NCBI GenBank assembly: GCA_039881145.1
Contig: JAYKKI010000004.1
Span: 45,072,501 to 45,136,500 of the forward strand
Source: Druceiella hillmani
Lineage: Eukaryota > Arthropoda > Insecta > Lepidoptera > Hepialidae
DNA: 64,000 bases
Reading direction: 5' to 3'
Each line of letters starts with the position of its first letter. Position 1 is the first letter of the stretch. Positions 1 to 11,318 of this stretch are shown one piece after another. Both the position numbers and the translations under genes were made by a program. The notes under the pieces were generated by a model. The model did not search any database, was not told the DNA's origin, and was given only the letters and a program-made list of their open reading frames with translations.

Positions 1-1059
1 AATAATCAAAATTCAGCGGCAATTCTGTAACAGTTTCTTTTTTTAAATTGCATATTTGAAAATTCTTGCAATAGCATTTCTATGAAGTTTTAAAAACGGC
101 AAGTCAATATCAATGCTCCCAAATAAATAGTAAAGATTAATCTGGCATCTATAAAATTGTAATTTTACTGTTTTTAAGTATTCACTATTGACATAAATAC
201 GGATCAATGTGCTTTACCACTATGTTAATATTCAACTAACTATATCGAATAGTTGTCGTTGATCGCTTCGATCCAAATATCCAAAGATTATCTTGATATT
301 AACGGCAAATATATACATAGACATTTGATTAGAGGAAATAATATCACTTTTATTCGATAGCATTATTATTAGCTTAAGTCTGAGCGTCCATTGAATAAAA
401 TAAAAAATTTGAATAAAATAAACCCAAAAAGGGATTACTTCTTAATACTAATAAGTTTCAAGAAGTAATCGCTATTCCGATATGAGATTGCTAAAGATAA
501 GAGAAATTATCTAAATAATTCAAACTCTAAAAAGTTCTAACCAATATATCAAAAGCCAAAGTTTGGCGATTTCTGAACGAGTCGACGAACGAGAGTTTGA
601 CGTGCAAATGGACAATAACTTGGACCAATATGTAGGCTTTTTTCTCGGAAATTTGAAATCGTTTCTGAAGGACATAATGCAGCTCATATGATATTCATTA
701 TATTTTTTTAGTCACGTAGTTTTGTCTGTAAGGAAAATTCGGTAAATTTGATTTTAGCATGTCACATTCAGGTTTGCACCGAGATTTTAGAAATCGGGAT
801 ATTAATATCGTGCATCCCGAATTCTCAAATCAAAGTGTAATTTTCGTGTCCATTTAAAAATTTAATGGGTAGTTTTTTTGACTTGGTTGATTTTTTTGTA
901 TAATATAATCCAGGAAGAATTTTTCAAATTTGATTTTAAATTAAAGAGGAACAAATAAGTTTTATGCACTTATTATATTTACAAAATGAGACAGTTTCTG
1001 AAGATTTTAGTTTTTTTTAAATAATGCCCTCTAAATACCGTTCACTTTTTGCAATATAC
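1..1059. other. No gene recognised
   Basis: AT-rich sequence with stops in all frames at short intervals; a short imperfect palindromic feature (gattacttcttaatac ... agaagtaatcgc, 432-470) is the only structure seen. Confidence 0.5.
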
Positions 1060-1490
1060 TCCTGAATGCAAACTTTCTCGTTGCGAAGTACGCGCAAACA
1101 AAGCATTTAATCGATGGCGGCCATTTCACGCCTGATATTTTCTTGCAGCGCTTGCATGGTGCGAAGGTTATTGAGAAATAAAATTTAAAACTCATGCTTC
1201 CAAAATAATTTATTTGAGATAACCAAACAAGGAAATATCAAGGAGCATTAAATCTGATGGCGATTAAATCTTATTATCTGGTGGCCAAGATATGTCGTCT
1301 TACTTGCTGACCAATTTTCTGAGAAAGAATTCTTTCAGTTTTGCCATCGACCCTAGCAGTTTGTGGAGATATTTAACTTTATTTCTTAAAATCGCATGTA
1401 CTTTCCATTTCCATTCCTTACAGATTTTCTTGGATTTGCAATAATTTCTTGTCGCGCCTGAGCCACGGGTTCCGTGATTGCTGCTGATGA
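1060..1490 (-). pseudogene. Degenerate mariner-superfamily transposase (relic)
   Basis: Read on the minus strand in shifting frames, this patch gives a helix-turn-helix-like piece (AQARQEIIANPRKSVRNG, about 1490-1400), then a piece resembling the segment around the third catalytic acid: WPP, a few residues, SPSDLMLLD and then SLFGYLK (about 1290-1215). A C-terminal-like piece follows (ALQENIRREMAAID, then RVLRNEKV, about 1160-1070). In intact Tc1/mariner/IS630 enzymes these pieces frame a DDE/D nuclease of about 340 residues. Here the middle, with the first two catalytic acids, seems deleted, and several stops and frameshifts interrupt the rest. It is more GC-rich than its flanks. An intact copy would cut and paste DNA; this one cannot encode an enzyme. 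Terminal inverted repeats were not found. Family assignment is by motif recognition only. Confidence 0.5.
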
Positions 1491-3953
1491 TGGTCTGAAA
1501 GACCCTCTGTCATGTGTTGCTCCGTGTTGTCTAAACGTCTAACCTGTGACCAGATTAGTTTTGTGCCCGGACCATATTTTAAACGACAGATATCTAAGTG
1601 AGTGCAAAAAGCTGAACGCGCACAAGGAAACGATTTGTCTCACTTTAGAATTTGCTCGAGCGCTCCTGTCCAATTACAAATTCGATATGATCATGAAAAT
1701 AACGATGGTAATATTATATACAATAGTGTATGCATAAAAAATTCCATTGGACACTCTTTATTTAATTTTTCGTTTTATTTCTTATATCTCATATTGAATT
1801 GCATATTAAAATTTATGACATTGAAAATTCATGGAAAAACCCAATCTGTTTTCAATATATTTAACTGAACTTATATATGCTTGTCATCGAAATTTACGAA
1901 TTTGCTTGACAGCTTTCATTTTCCATCAAGACACTTTTGCGTCACAGCCTTCATTTAAAAAAAATGTGATGATGATGAGCAATTTGGAAGTAGAACATGA
2001 AATCAATACAATTCGTTATTTTCATATGATCTGAACTAAATTGTTAATTTTTTTCCATAATGTATTTTTTTATTTCTTAATCAACCTTTCACCACCCGAC
2101 TTACCTCCTATGATAAACAGGTTACCTTAAACTTTTGAGGCACAGATTACTTTTTCTTAATTCAAGCGGATTAAACATATTTTTTTAAAACTGGCACAGT
2201 AACGGCGAGTAGAATGTGCCTACCGAACACTATCCAAACATGCCGAGGTATTTTGATTATGTAATTTCGACGTATTATTTACGTGTGCTTGGTTATGTTT
2301 AAATCAATATTCAATATTTATTTAATATACATAATGCATAAAACTCTAAAATTTGTTTTTCAATATTTTGAAGGTTACTTACTTAACTATATGATCTATT
2401 TAATAACCCTATGGAAGTAAATTTAAAATAAAAGTAGTCATCTGATTTTCTTGTCAAGTTATTTCCCTTTTTGTATCAGAATTATTAATAATTATATGAT
2501 AAAAATTAAGTCTCGTTTTTGTACAATTTTTGTCCCGGAACTTAATATTCAAGTCAAAAATCATGCAGTGTTTCATATCCTTCAAGTATGAACTAATATT
2601 CTGTGGCATTCTCTTCTCGTTCCTAACTTTTTTCTTTGATTTTTCGATATTTTTTCTCTTCTACTGAAACACTCGGGACTGTGACGTTTATGCTTGATTC
2701 AAAATATGCTATAATGTATTAAATACATAATTATTATAAATGCTCCCTGATAATTCTACTTCCAACATTGTTCTATTTTCGTGGTTTGTAAATAAATCAT
2801 TCATCATTTTGTTTGGTGCTGAAAGTTGAAGAATTTTACATGGTTAGGACACAAAGTGTGTAACTTTGAGAAAACTTTAATCACGAAGCTCTAAAAATCA
2901 AAGCACTCAATGATTTCAATATTTTTTATAGTTCTGTGTGTAATATATATAAACTAGAAAATTCCGTGTTCATTTGGAATGGCTTATGCGGCTAAAGAAC
3001 ATGCGTCCACTATAATGACTCTTGGGGTAATTCGGTGACTGCGGTCTTAAAATCATTATCCTTTCCATTTCATTTATTTCACTGGGTAAAAATATTTAGT
3101 TAGTACATTTAGAGCAGTAACCAAAATTAGGTAGATAATTTTAAAAATAATTAAACAACTTTTCAAACATACTGAGGTCTTTGTATTTAGAAAAATGAAA
3201 GTGAACAAACATTTTGGAACATAAATCTGTGGGCATAAAATGATCAATTACTTATTCAGTTTCAAAAAAATTCACATAATTAGGAAGCGAATATTAACTA
3301 AAATCAAAATAGTTAATAACCCTAAAATAGCGTTAATTATTTCATATAATATTTAATTTTACTTTGTTAAATTTCGCCAGGTATAATTAGATATTGGCAA
3401 GTATATTTTATTTTTTTAATTAAAGCGAAATGAACCGATATCTAACATAAACCATATTCACTTTTAAACAATCTACAAAACGCTGACTTATATTTAAAAG
3501 AGAAGAACTGCCATTTAATTAGAATATAAAGAACGATAATTATTCCTTGTGATCTCATTTCTTTTATTGGAAGCGCTAATTAATGCAGCATATGCCTTTC
3601 TAATACATTAACATGTTGGTGACATACTATAACTTTTTAAATTTCTTTATTTAGAATTGTCTATTCTTAAATAATACATTGTTTAATAATACGTTTCTAC
3701 CTTCTTCCTACATTTACTATTTTACATTTTGTTGCTTTAATTTCTTTGCTTAAAAACTTATTGCCTTCTGGAGAAAGGGAAATTTTCAATAATTTTAGTG
3801 CAGATTCTAATATATTCGTTAGATATAAAAAAATCACATAAAACTCAAAGATTGAATGAAATTTTACGCAAAACTCAATAAAACAAAATATCCACAAACC
3901 TTAACCTATTTAAAATCTTTTATTCAAAATGAGCACTTAAGACTACAAGTTTT
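1491..3953. other. No gene recognised
   Basis: Three overlapping small plus-strand open stretches at 1546-2034 have no recognised domain and run into AT-rich codons. The remainder is AT-rich noncoding sequence without repeats that I could identify. Confidence 0.5.
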
Positions 3954-4193
3954 CACAATTAAATGAAACTACGTGATGTAGTATTATTTCTACTTTCTTA
4001 AATTTCTTTATCACGACCTAGGTTTCGTTGTATTACAACATCTTCAGGTCGGATATTAGCAAAGATTAATCTAATTTGAAATCTTTGCTAATATCCCACA
4101 TGAAGATGTTGTAATACGACGAAACCTAGGTCGTGGTAAAGAAATTAAAGAAAGTAGAAATAATACTACATCACGTAGTTTCATTTAATTGTG
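3954..4193. mobile_element. Fold-back (MITE-like) element, 114-nt inverted arms
   Basis: Positions 3954-4067 and 4080-4193 are near-perfect reverse complements over 114 nt, separated by a 12-nt spacer (4068-4079); only a handful of positions differ, for example in the gcggat/atccca stretch near the spacer. There is no coding capacity. Such structures are typical of non-autonomous fold-back or MITE elements moved by a transposase encoded elsewhere. Part of the arm recurs at 43030-43115 and the outer arm end recurs over 42 identical bases at 56765-56806, so the sequence is a dispersed family and not a chance palindrome. The 12-mer actacaagtttt occurs on both sides (3942-3953 and 4234-4245) and could be a target duplication if the element extends to 4233, but this is uncertain. 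Confidence 0.75.
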
Positions 4194-7100
4194 AATAATG
4201 AATTTCTACAAAATTAACGCCAAATATATTCAATACTACAAGTTTTACTTTTCACTTATCCATTCGATAAAAGAAGAAGGAAAATATCAGGAACTAATGT
4301 CAATTTTCAATAACCAACGTCAATATTTTTCCTTGGCTTTAATATGCTACATCTAGTTATTTTTAGCTTTGATCCGTAAATTATTTTATTACTACATAAT
4401 ATACAAATTACCTGTTTTGTGAGAATATCGTGTGACCTATCAGTATCTGGATTTATGTCGAAATAATTTATATCTCTTTTATATTTTATACCTAAGGCGC
4501 AAAAGCAAACACGCAATCAAGCGCAAATATTGGACTCTGTTAAAATCAATATTTAAAATGGCCATGTTTCTAAGTTGATTGAATTCGTAAGATATAAAAT
4601 CATTTAATTTAATAGGCCCATCAAGTTCCATGAACAAAGTAATAAAAATGTTCACATTATGTAATCGGAAAAATTACTAAACAAAATTGGAAAGTTTTGC
4701 AATTTGCTTGAGTAAATTGAACAATACATGTATCAAAAATATAAACTGACTGAAGACAAAAGGATTATGCAAAAAAAAACAAAAAACATTGAATCAAATT
4801 ACTATTACCCTACTCGTAATTAGTGTAATATTAATTGAGCACTACCAAGCAACCCCACATTCGCATTCCTAAAGTAATTAATGAAACAGAAAACATATTC
4901 AAGTGGATCCATCTCGCATGATTAAGTTGATCAGTGTGAACTCACAAAAGACAGGTGATTATTACAAAATACGTGCATGCTTGAGGCAGTTGTAATAAAC
5001 TATGACTTCATATTCTAAAGACCGAGAAAATACAAACGTGATGAATTGAAAAACTCGTTAAATACAAGTAGAACGTGTACTATTCGGATTCTATAGACAT
5101 TTCCAACTTACATGGACTTTTAAAAATCTTACTTTTTAATGTTTTCATGTTCAACAGTTTCAGAAATAAGGCAGTGGGCATATTTTTTTTAGATATTTTT
5201 TTTGAAAAGTATATTTTTGGAGCCCTTAATATTTATCTTTTCAAACGATACTCTAAACTATATATAGCCAATTTTTTTTGGATTACTTAATATGAAAAAA
5301 AAATCCATATAAGTATGTTTAACTTAGCTATTAATATATGTGCAGTTTAATATTTTTTAATACGATGCCAAGTTTCAAGTTTCTACGTCAAACGATTTCT
5401 AAGAAAAATGGCTATGCCATATCCATTTTTTCTTTCCAGATATGAAATCCTAAAATCTGCAAGGTTACAACCATAGCTGTTGGAGTTAAAGAGAATCACA
5501 TCCGTTATATATAAAATCTGAAGGGAATATATAAATAGAGTAGTATATCCGATCTTTAACTTAACGTTCTTTAACACCGGAGGGCGACTTTGTAACTTTT
5601 AACCGGCTTTTTGTTTTTATTTTACATTACTTACCATGCTGTTATAATAAATATGTCTATATTTTATATTAATTTCAAATTGGACTTGTCATTGGTAAAT
5701 CTACTTCTTGATACACTGCTTTAAACATGACCTTGTCTATTCATATGTTACTCATCAATCAGTACTCTTCGCTTTGAGAAAAAAACATTTTGATCGCTGT
5801 TCGAAAAACATTATTGTTTATATGAACATTAACTTAAATTTATGCTGTACTTTTTGATGTTATCCACACTCAACTCCGGACTTAATATTTAGGTTAGATT
5901 GTAACGAAATTGGCTTAACATGATATTCAGCGACGAAATTAACGGTAAATGTTTGCAATTTCCTTTTTTTATTATAAGCATTTTGAATCGATTGACTCAA
6001 TAAAGGCAAATCCTCTAGCAAAAATTTGTGATATTGCAAATAAGTTTAGAATTGGTTCCAAAGGGTATCAAAAATAAGTAGAAAGATACAAAGTAAAATG
6101 AACGATTTGTAAGCAACAATTATTTTTAAAAAATTGGTGAAAAGTGTAACACATATTTGAAAGGGATGTACATGGCCACGACATTATGGATAAGTAAATT
6201 GCAATACGGAAGAAAATGTTTTCAGTAAGTCTATTGAATTCCTCTTTCATATTTTAATTTTTTGCATTACTTTTAAATGTTCTTGCAATTAGACTAAAGA
6301 GTAGGAATTATATTTCTACTAACAAGAGAGCAAAACGTAAATACGTTATAAGACTCACAAATATTTACATTTTTTATATTTTATTTTTTATATTTAATCT
6401 AATTGTAAAAGCTGCTCATGCCAACATTTTAATATGCTTTTAAATTCCAGTACTTTTAAGTACCTATAATCTCTCATGGATATAAGCCACTTGATATTCA
6501 TTATATCAGAACGTGAACGATCAAACCCCTTGTAGTCTTCCTTTTGATATGGTTAATTAATAGAGGCCTACTGCCATTTCATTATTATGCCCTCAATCTA
6601 CTCATTAATAACCACGGAAATTATTCTTATGGACTGGTGTTTCCTGTACCTGGTTGTAATAATTCATTTTATTCACTATATGAATTTGTTACGCCTTATA
6701 GATAGTCTATTTGCTCCACATTCATAACAAGAATATCGTTTCCTTGAAGAAATGGAGCGAATGCAAAGGCTTCAAATAAGGTATCTTCCAAATTATACAA
6801 ACATATATTTCGCCTGTTATATCCAACTCGCACGAAAAAACTTGACAAAATCTTGATGACTATGTAACGTACAGTGTTAGTCTATCGAACGAGTCTCCTT
6901 GGAATTCGCGTTTTCTCATTTATACATGTTTTCTATTACAGAACTTTTTTATTTACGGACCTTCGCGTTAAGGTCATTTAACATTCAACAAGTATTTTTA
7001 TCTATCCATTAATAAAAAATGTGATGAATAAAAATTTAAATGAATAATTATTTCTTGCATTATTTTTAGAGTACATAATGTAATACGTAAGATACTCAAA

Positions 7101-8377
7101 TTTAATTTTCCGGTAGGTAGATTTTTCAAATTACACTGTTAATATAAGAATCTATTATGGTTTGAATATAATTTAATTTCAACTTGCAAATTTTATTTTG
7201 TTATATTTTCTTTATTGTGTACTAAACCTAGCATACATATTTTTTGTCTTACTTTGTTTATTAATAATTCAATTTCATTTATGGAATAATGGTTTTCAGA
7301 GAACTTTAACTTAAAAAAAAAAAAAAAAGTTTAACTTTATTTAATAATGTATAAGAAACTCGTATTCCATTTTCTGTAAATTTCTCGCGGAAACGCTCAA
7401 TTCATTAGTTCAAATTAGCTTACCTTTTATCTATTAGATTACCTTTTATCTATTGCAATAGAGAGGGATTATATAAGTTATAAATGTCAACATATTTGTT
7501 TCCTAAAATAAAAACGGTTCAATCATTCTGGATCAAACCCATAAATGTTCCTTCCAATTTAGCGTACATAGTTTTTTTGGTTGAAAGATATAAAATTAAA
7601 ATGATTGTGATTAGAAAGATCATAATGCAGCGTGCGCTTACTTTGTTGTAGAATATTCGGAGATAACATCTTTCCCATATCGTTAATTAAATGTTGAAAT
7701 ATTATCATCAGTTACCATGTAAATGTTAGAATAATTTTTCCTAATATTATCAATCTTCACAAAGTGAAATATTTATTTTAGAATTTATATTTTTCGGAAT
7801 ATATATAGCCTGTACAAACAATAGATGACATATGGCAAGGAAAATGTCATTAATATTATAAGCTTCTCAAGGTTTTCACAGCCCATAAGTAACCTTCCAA
7901 TATATAGCGATTGCGAACTCGCATCTATTTACCACAAAACTTAATTCTAAAACGATAAAACAATGGTAAAATGCTGTTAAATTCGAGAATAAATCGCTGA
8001 ATTCAATTAGATAATTGCTGCAATTGTGATGGTGAATGAAGTAATTTATTGTAAGTTCCAGTTACAGGTGTGAGAAGAAATTCTTGACTGAATACAATTA
8101 ATATTTATGGGATTGATAATACTGTACAATATACGTTAGGTAAGGGTAACTTTCGATGTTGAAGAATGCTTTTTATTATTATAAGGTCACATGGTAAACA
8201 TATCAAAGGTGACTCATGAGAAACAATGTTACGACCATCAATCATAAAACAATAAAAAATTCATAGTGTACAAATCAAAATTTTGAATTATGAGGATAAA
8301 ATCATTAATAACTTGTATGTTTGTACATTCAATGCTAAAGACTCCTATCCCACTCATTAAATCCAAGATTGCATTGG

Positions 8378-8378
<1 letters not shown>
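4194..8378. other. No gene recognised; possible decayed dispersed repeat at 5150-5620
   Basis: Within 5150-5620 the string of motifs (aacgatactc-aaactatata, tgccaagtttcaagtttcta, cgtcaaacgatttct and accggagggcgactttgtaa) resembles an abundant insect noncoding repeat, but its limits are not visible. There is a 16-base A-run at 7313-7328 and a short duplication of ttaccttttatctatt at 7422-7453. No coding sequence recognised. Confidence 0.35.
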
Positions 8379-8409
<31 letters not shown>

Positions 8410-8548
8410 CAACACAAACACACACACACACACACATAATGGCGCATACGCACATGCGCACGCATGCGCATACGCACGCGCATACGCACGCGCATGCACA
8501 CGCACACGTACACACGCACATGCACACACATGTATACGTACACGCATA
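8379..8548. repeat. (CA)n microsatellite grading into alternating purine-pyrimidine tract
   Basis: A compound (CA)n array, with two small interruptions, covers roughly 8379-8436. It passes into a mixed CG/CA/TA dinucleotide tract that alternates purine and pyrimidine at every position from 8442 to 8548 (107 bp), with many CG steps such as gcgcac, acgcgcat and acacgtac. Long alternating tracts rich in CG and CA steps are the classic sequence class able to adopt left-handed Z-DNA under supercoiling. Open frames over it encode only Thr/His or Val/Cys/Arg repeats and are artefacts of the repeat. Confidence 0.9.
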
Positions 8549-10681
8549 ATATTATTATATAAAATAGTACTGTTCAACACAAAAATTTGGTTTTTCGGCT
8601 GCTCTTGCCCATTATTTTCCAATAAAGTTATGATCAACACCTGTATTAACGTTAAACGTTTATCAGTTTTAATACACACGATGCGTCATCTTTTGACACA
8701 TTTTTATACAATTGATTATTATTTGATGAAAACACTAGGTTTCCTCCTGCAGGAATCATATGATTTCGTAAGTTAAAAAGTAATATTAAGTCGAATCGGA
8801 ATATTAATCTGCACTAAACTTCTTAAATTAATAACTTCCTATATGTTTAAGGGCGAGTTCATAACATAAGCATTAAAAATAATATTGGGATTCCGTCACA
8901 CAACCTGTATATATGCTAAATCATTTATGTTTCTTCACTTGGTTGTTAGATACTATACAAGGAGACAAAGACATTTACAAAAGCAGCTGGGATGATTACA
9001 ATAAAACAATATCCTATTGATTATTTAATTTGAATGAATAGAAATTTCCATGCCACGTGTTCCACATATCTCGGGCAATTTGCTATGTGATCGATTGACT
9101 GGGATTCGAACGACTCAAACGAATTAATTTATTGTGTAATAAATGAATCCGTTAGTCTCCCTTTCGACATAAACTGTCATTCGAAACCTATCACGTGCTA
9201 TGTATTACACCGTACAAACAGCGTCAACTCATTAATCAGCGTGAAAATGACGCACTGTTTTCTGTCTCCGGACATTGTGTCCCGATATGACATTGTCACG
9301 ATGTATCGACTTTTCGTTGTAAATTATGTTTCTTGTCTCGTATCAATGTCATGTGTAAACGAGTTAGATATAAAACGAGAAGTCCAAAACAATTTATCAT
9401 TGCAATAAAAAAGAGCTGTATATTCGAGACATGTAGATTATATTGGAAAATATCTTTTGAAACTGAAAAATAATTTTTCGAAGACGTTTCATAAATAAGA
9501 CTGATTACGCTAATAAACATGATCCATTATATTTGCGTATGATTTGAAACTCTGTTATTATATAGGTGCAGCCACCAATTCGAATTCTTCAATTTGGTTA
9601 ACGTTAGGTTAAAGACGTTCCGTAATACAATATCGTAGCAGTTATGGTAATTACGTTATCCCATCATAATATACTTTAATCGCCATTTCACAGTATAAAT
9701 TTCATGTTATAAAACGTAACTAAGTATTAGACAACCGATAAAACTTGTTAAAATTGTTGATGTGTTCCGAACAATAATAATTTACTTCTTTTTTAATAAC
9801 ATTATTTTCAAAACTTTTCGAAAATGAATATCATTTGAACAATCTTCTTGGCGTGAAATTAAAAGATTACATTAATTTATTTGCAACTTTAAATACATTT
9901 AGGTTTTCAGCAAAACACAAATAAACCGACATCCATAAAAGTCAATGCTGATTTTGGAAATTTTTCATGATGTTTAATAATCTTGAAAGAAACTTGCAAG
10001 TATCCTGAGTATTTCGAACAGATTTTGACCAAAATGCCGTAACCTTACAATTAAACCCTCAAAATTTCTGAATCTTTGTTTATGTTAAATTTCTGAATCT
10101 TTGTTTATGCATGATGACTCCGCATGAACCTCCCATGAACTGTCCAGCCCTTGTGAAACTTTGGCTGATGATCTTTCAATTACGTTGCATGCATTAAGTG
10201 TATATAAATTTCTATTTTTTGGGAAATCGTGTGACAAAATCCCTCAGAATATCAGCTGGAACAAAGCTGTTGAACTCTGCATGGAAATTTCACGTATTCT
10301 GTTTGCTAATATAGAAAGATTAATTAAAGTGAGAGATGTGTTGAGTTTTATTTGCTTGACAAAATTATGTCCCTTATAACAAAATATGAGCGCTTATTAA
10401 AGTAATGGGTATTATAATAGCAATACCCAGGATGGAAATATCAACATTTCGAAAATGTTTATTTTTTGTAAATAATTATCATTTTATGCAATAACTGACT
10501 TGGTAAAACTTTTTGAAATTTAAAGGTTCTGCATACAATTATACTTTTCATCTTGTATATTTAAATTTTAGATCGGTTTATTAGTTCCATTTAAATACAA
10601 CCTACATAGTCAATAAAGGTTTGAAATAACTTTAGGTAAGTAGGTATAAAACTATGTAAAAAAATGTCATGTTATCATATA
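8549..10681. other. No gene recognised outside the 9.2-9.5 kb repeat
   Basis: AT-rich; the only extra structure is a 25-bp tandem duplication of aaatttctgaatctttgttt at about 10062-10109. Confidence 0.5.
9200..9515. repeat. Diverged dispersed repeat, copy 1 (partner at 44195-44520)
   Basis: This stretch aligns collinearly and in the same orientation with 44195-44520. Shared landmarks in order are a block with ctcatta followed by gacgcactg, then gacattgtcac, then gagaagtc-aaaacaat, then ttggaaaatatc, then tttcataaataa near the end. Identity is clearly above background but interrupted by indels. No coding frame survives in both copies and no terminal motif was recognised. It may be an old non-autonomous transposon or an old segmental duplication; short matches with gaps favour the former. 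Confidence 0.55.
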
Positions 10682-10725
10682 CGCCGAGCTGACATTTATG
10701 TGTCATTGTGCATGTCAGCTCGGCG
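10682..10725. repeat. Perfect 14-bp hairpin, GC-rich stem
   Basis: cgccgagctgacat (10682-10695) and its exact reverse complement (10712-10725) flank a 16-nt loop. The stem is far more GC-rich than the surrounding sequence. No T-run follows and there is no neighbouring gene, so a terminator role is not supported. It may be the centre of a decayed palindromic transposon. Confidence 0.7.
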
Positions 10726-11045
10726 CACGACTGAAGTCTATTAAGTACTATTGTCTTAGAATGTATAAAATGAGTAACACTGTATGTAAACATAAATATC
10801 AATATTATTAAATGTAAATGGGAAATTCTTTAATAAAAAACTGCTGACAATATAACTATTTTCAAGTAAAACACAAATGAAGGAGACAAAAATTATACAC
10901 CAACATTAATAATATTTAGTAACATCAGACTAAGAAGTTAAAACTAAAAGAGACATTTATTTTTGTAGGACAGAAGACACCGAATATTCACACATAATGA
11001 CATTTAATGATTACATCTTGATATAAGCGAACGAAAGTAAACTAC

Positions 11046-11135
11046 GTGTATGACACTCCGTCATTGCGATTACGCCATAAGCAAATGAGTATGTGTGTAT
11101 CACACTCCGCCATTGTGATTACGCCATAAGAAAAT
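11046..11135. repeat. Two-copy tandem repeat, 49-bp period
   Basis: gtgtatgacactccgtcatt (from 11046) and gtgtatcacactccgccatt (from 11095) begin two units that both continue through gcgatt or gtgatt into acgccataag. Only a few positions differ over about 41 bp. A weaker echo of the acgccataag portion lies at about 19080-19110, next to the second copy of the repeat at 11186. Confidence 0.7.
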
Positions 11136-11185
11136 ACCGAAAAAACATATTATAAAATAATAACATATCAAACTCTGAAGACACG

Positions 11186-11318
11186 TAGAAATGCTGCGCG
11201 GAGAGGCCACCTAACTATTTTACTTTTTTTAACATTCTGAACTTCTGATTTTGCTGCTCACAAAACTTCAAACCGTGCGCTATTTATGAAAATCGATTAT
11301 TAAGGAATATACTTCAAT
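11186..11318. repeat. Dispersed repeat block C, copy 1 (partner 19135-19258)
   Basis: This block aligns in the same orientation with 19135-19258. Shared landmarks are aaatgctgcgcggagag versus aaatgttgcacggagag, then ccacctaa, gaacttctgattttact/gct, gaaactt or aaaactt, gggcgctat or gtgcgctat and aattcgatt or aaatcgatt. It is noncoding and about 75-80% similar by eye. Confidence 0.6.

Noticed and set aside
8238..8776. Three overlapping open frames over the CA/CG tract encoding Val/Cys/Arg/His/Thr repeats
   Set aside because: Products of the dinucleotide repeat; no stop codons can occur in such sequence in some frames.
9095..9125. Minus-strand B-box-like string (gttcgaatcc)
   Set aside because: The flanking bases do not form the 5-bp T-stem and no A-box lies at the right distance, so neither a tRNA nor a clear tRNA-derived SINE head is supported.
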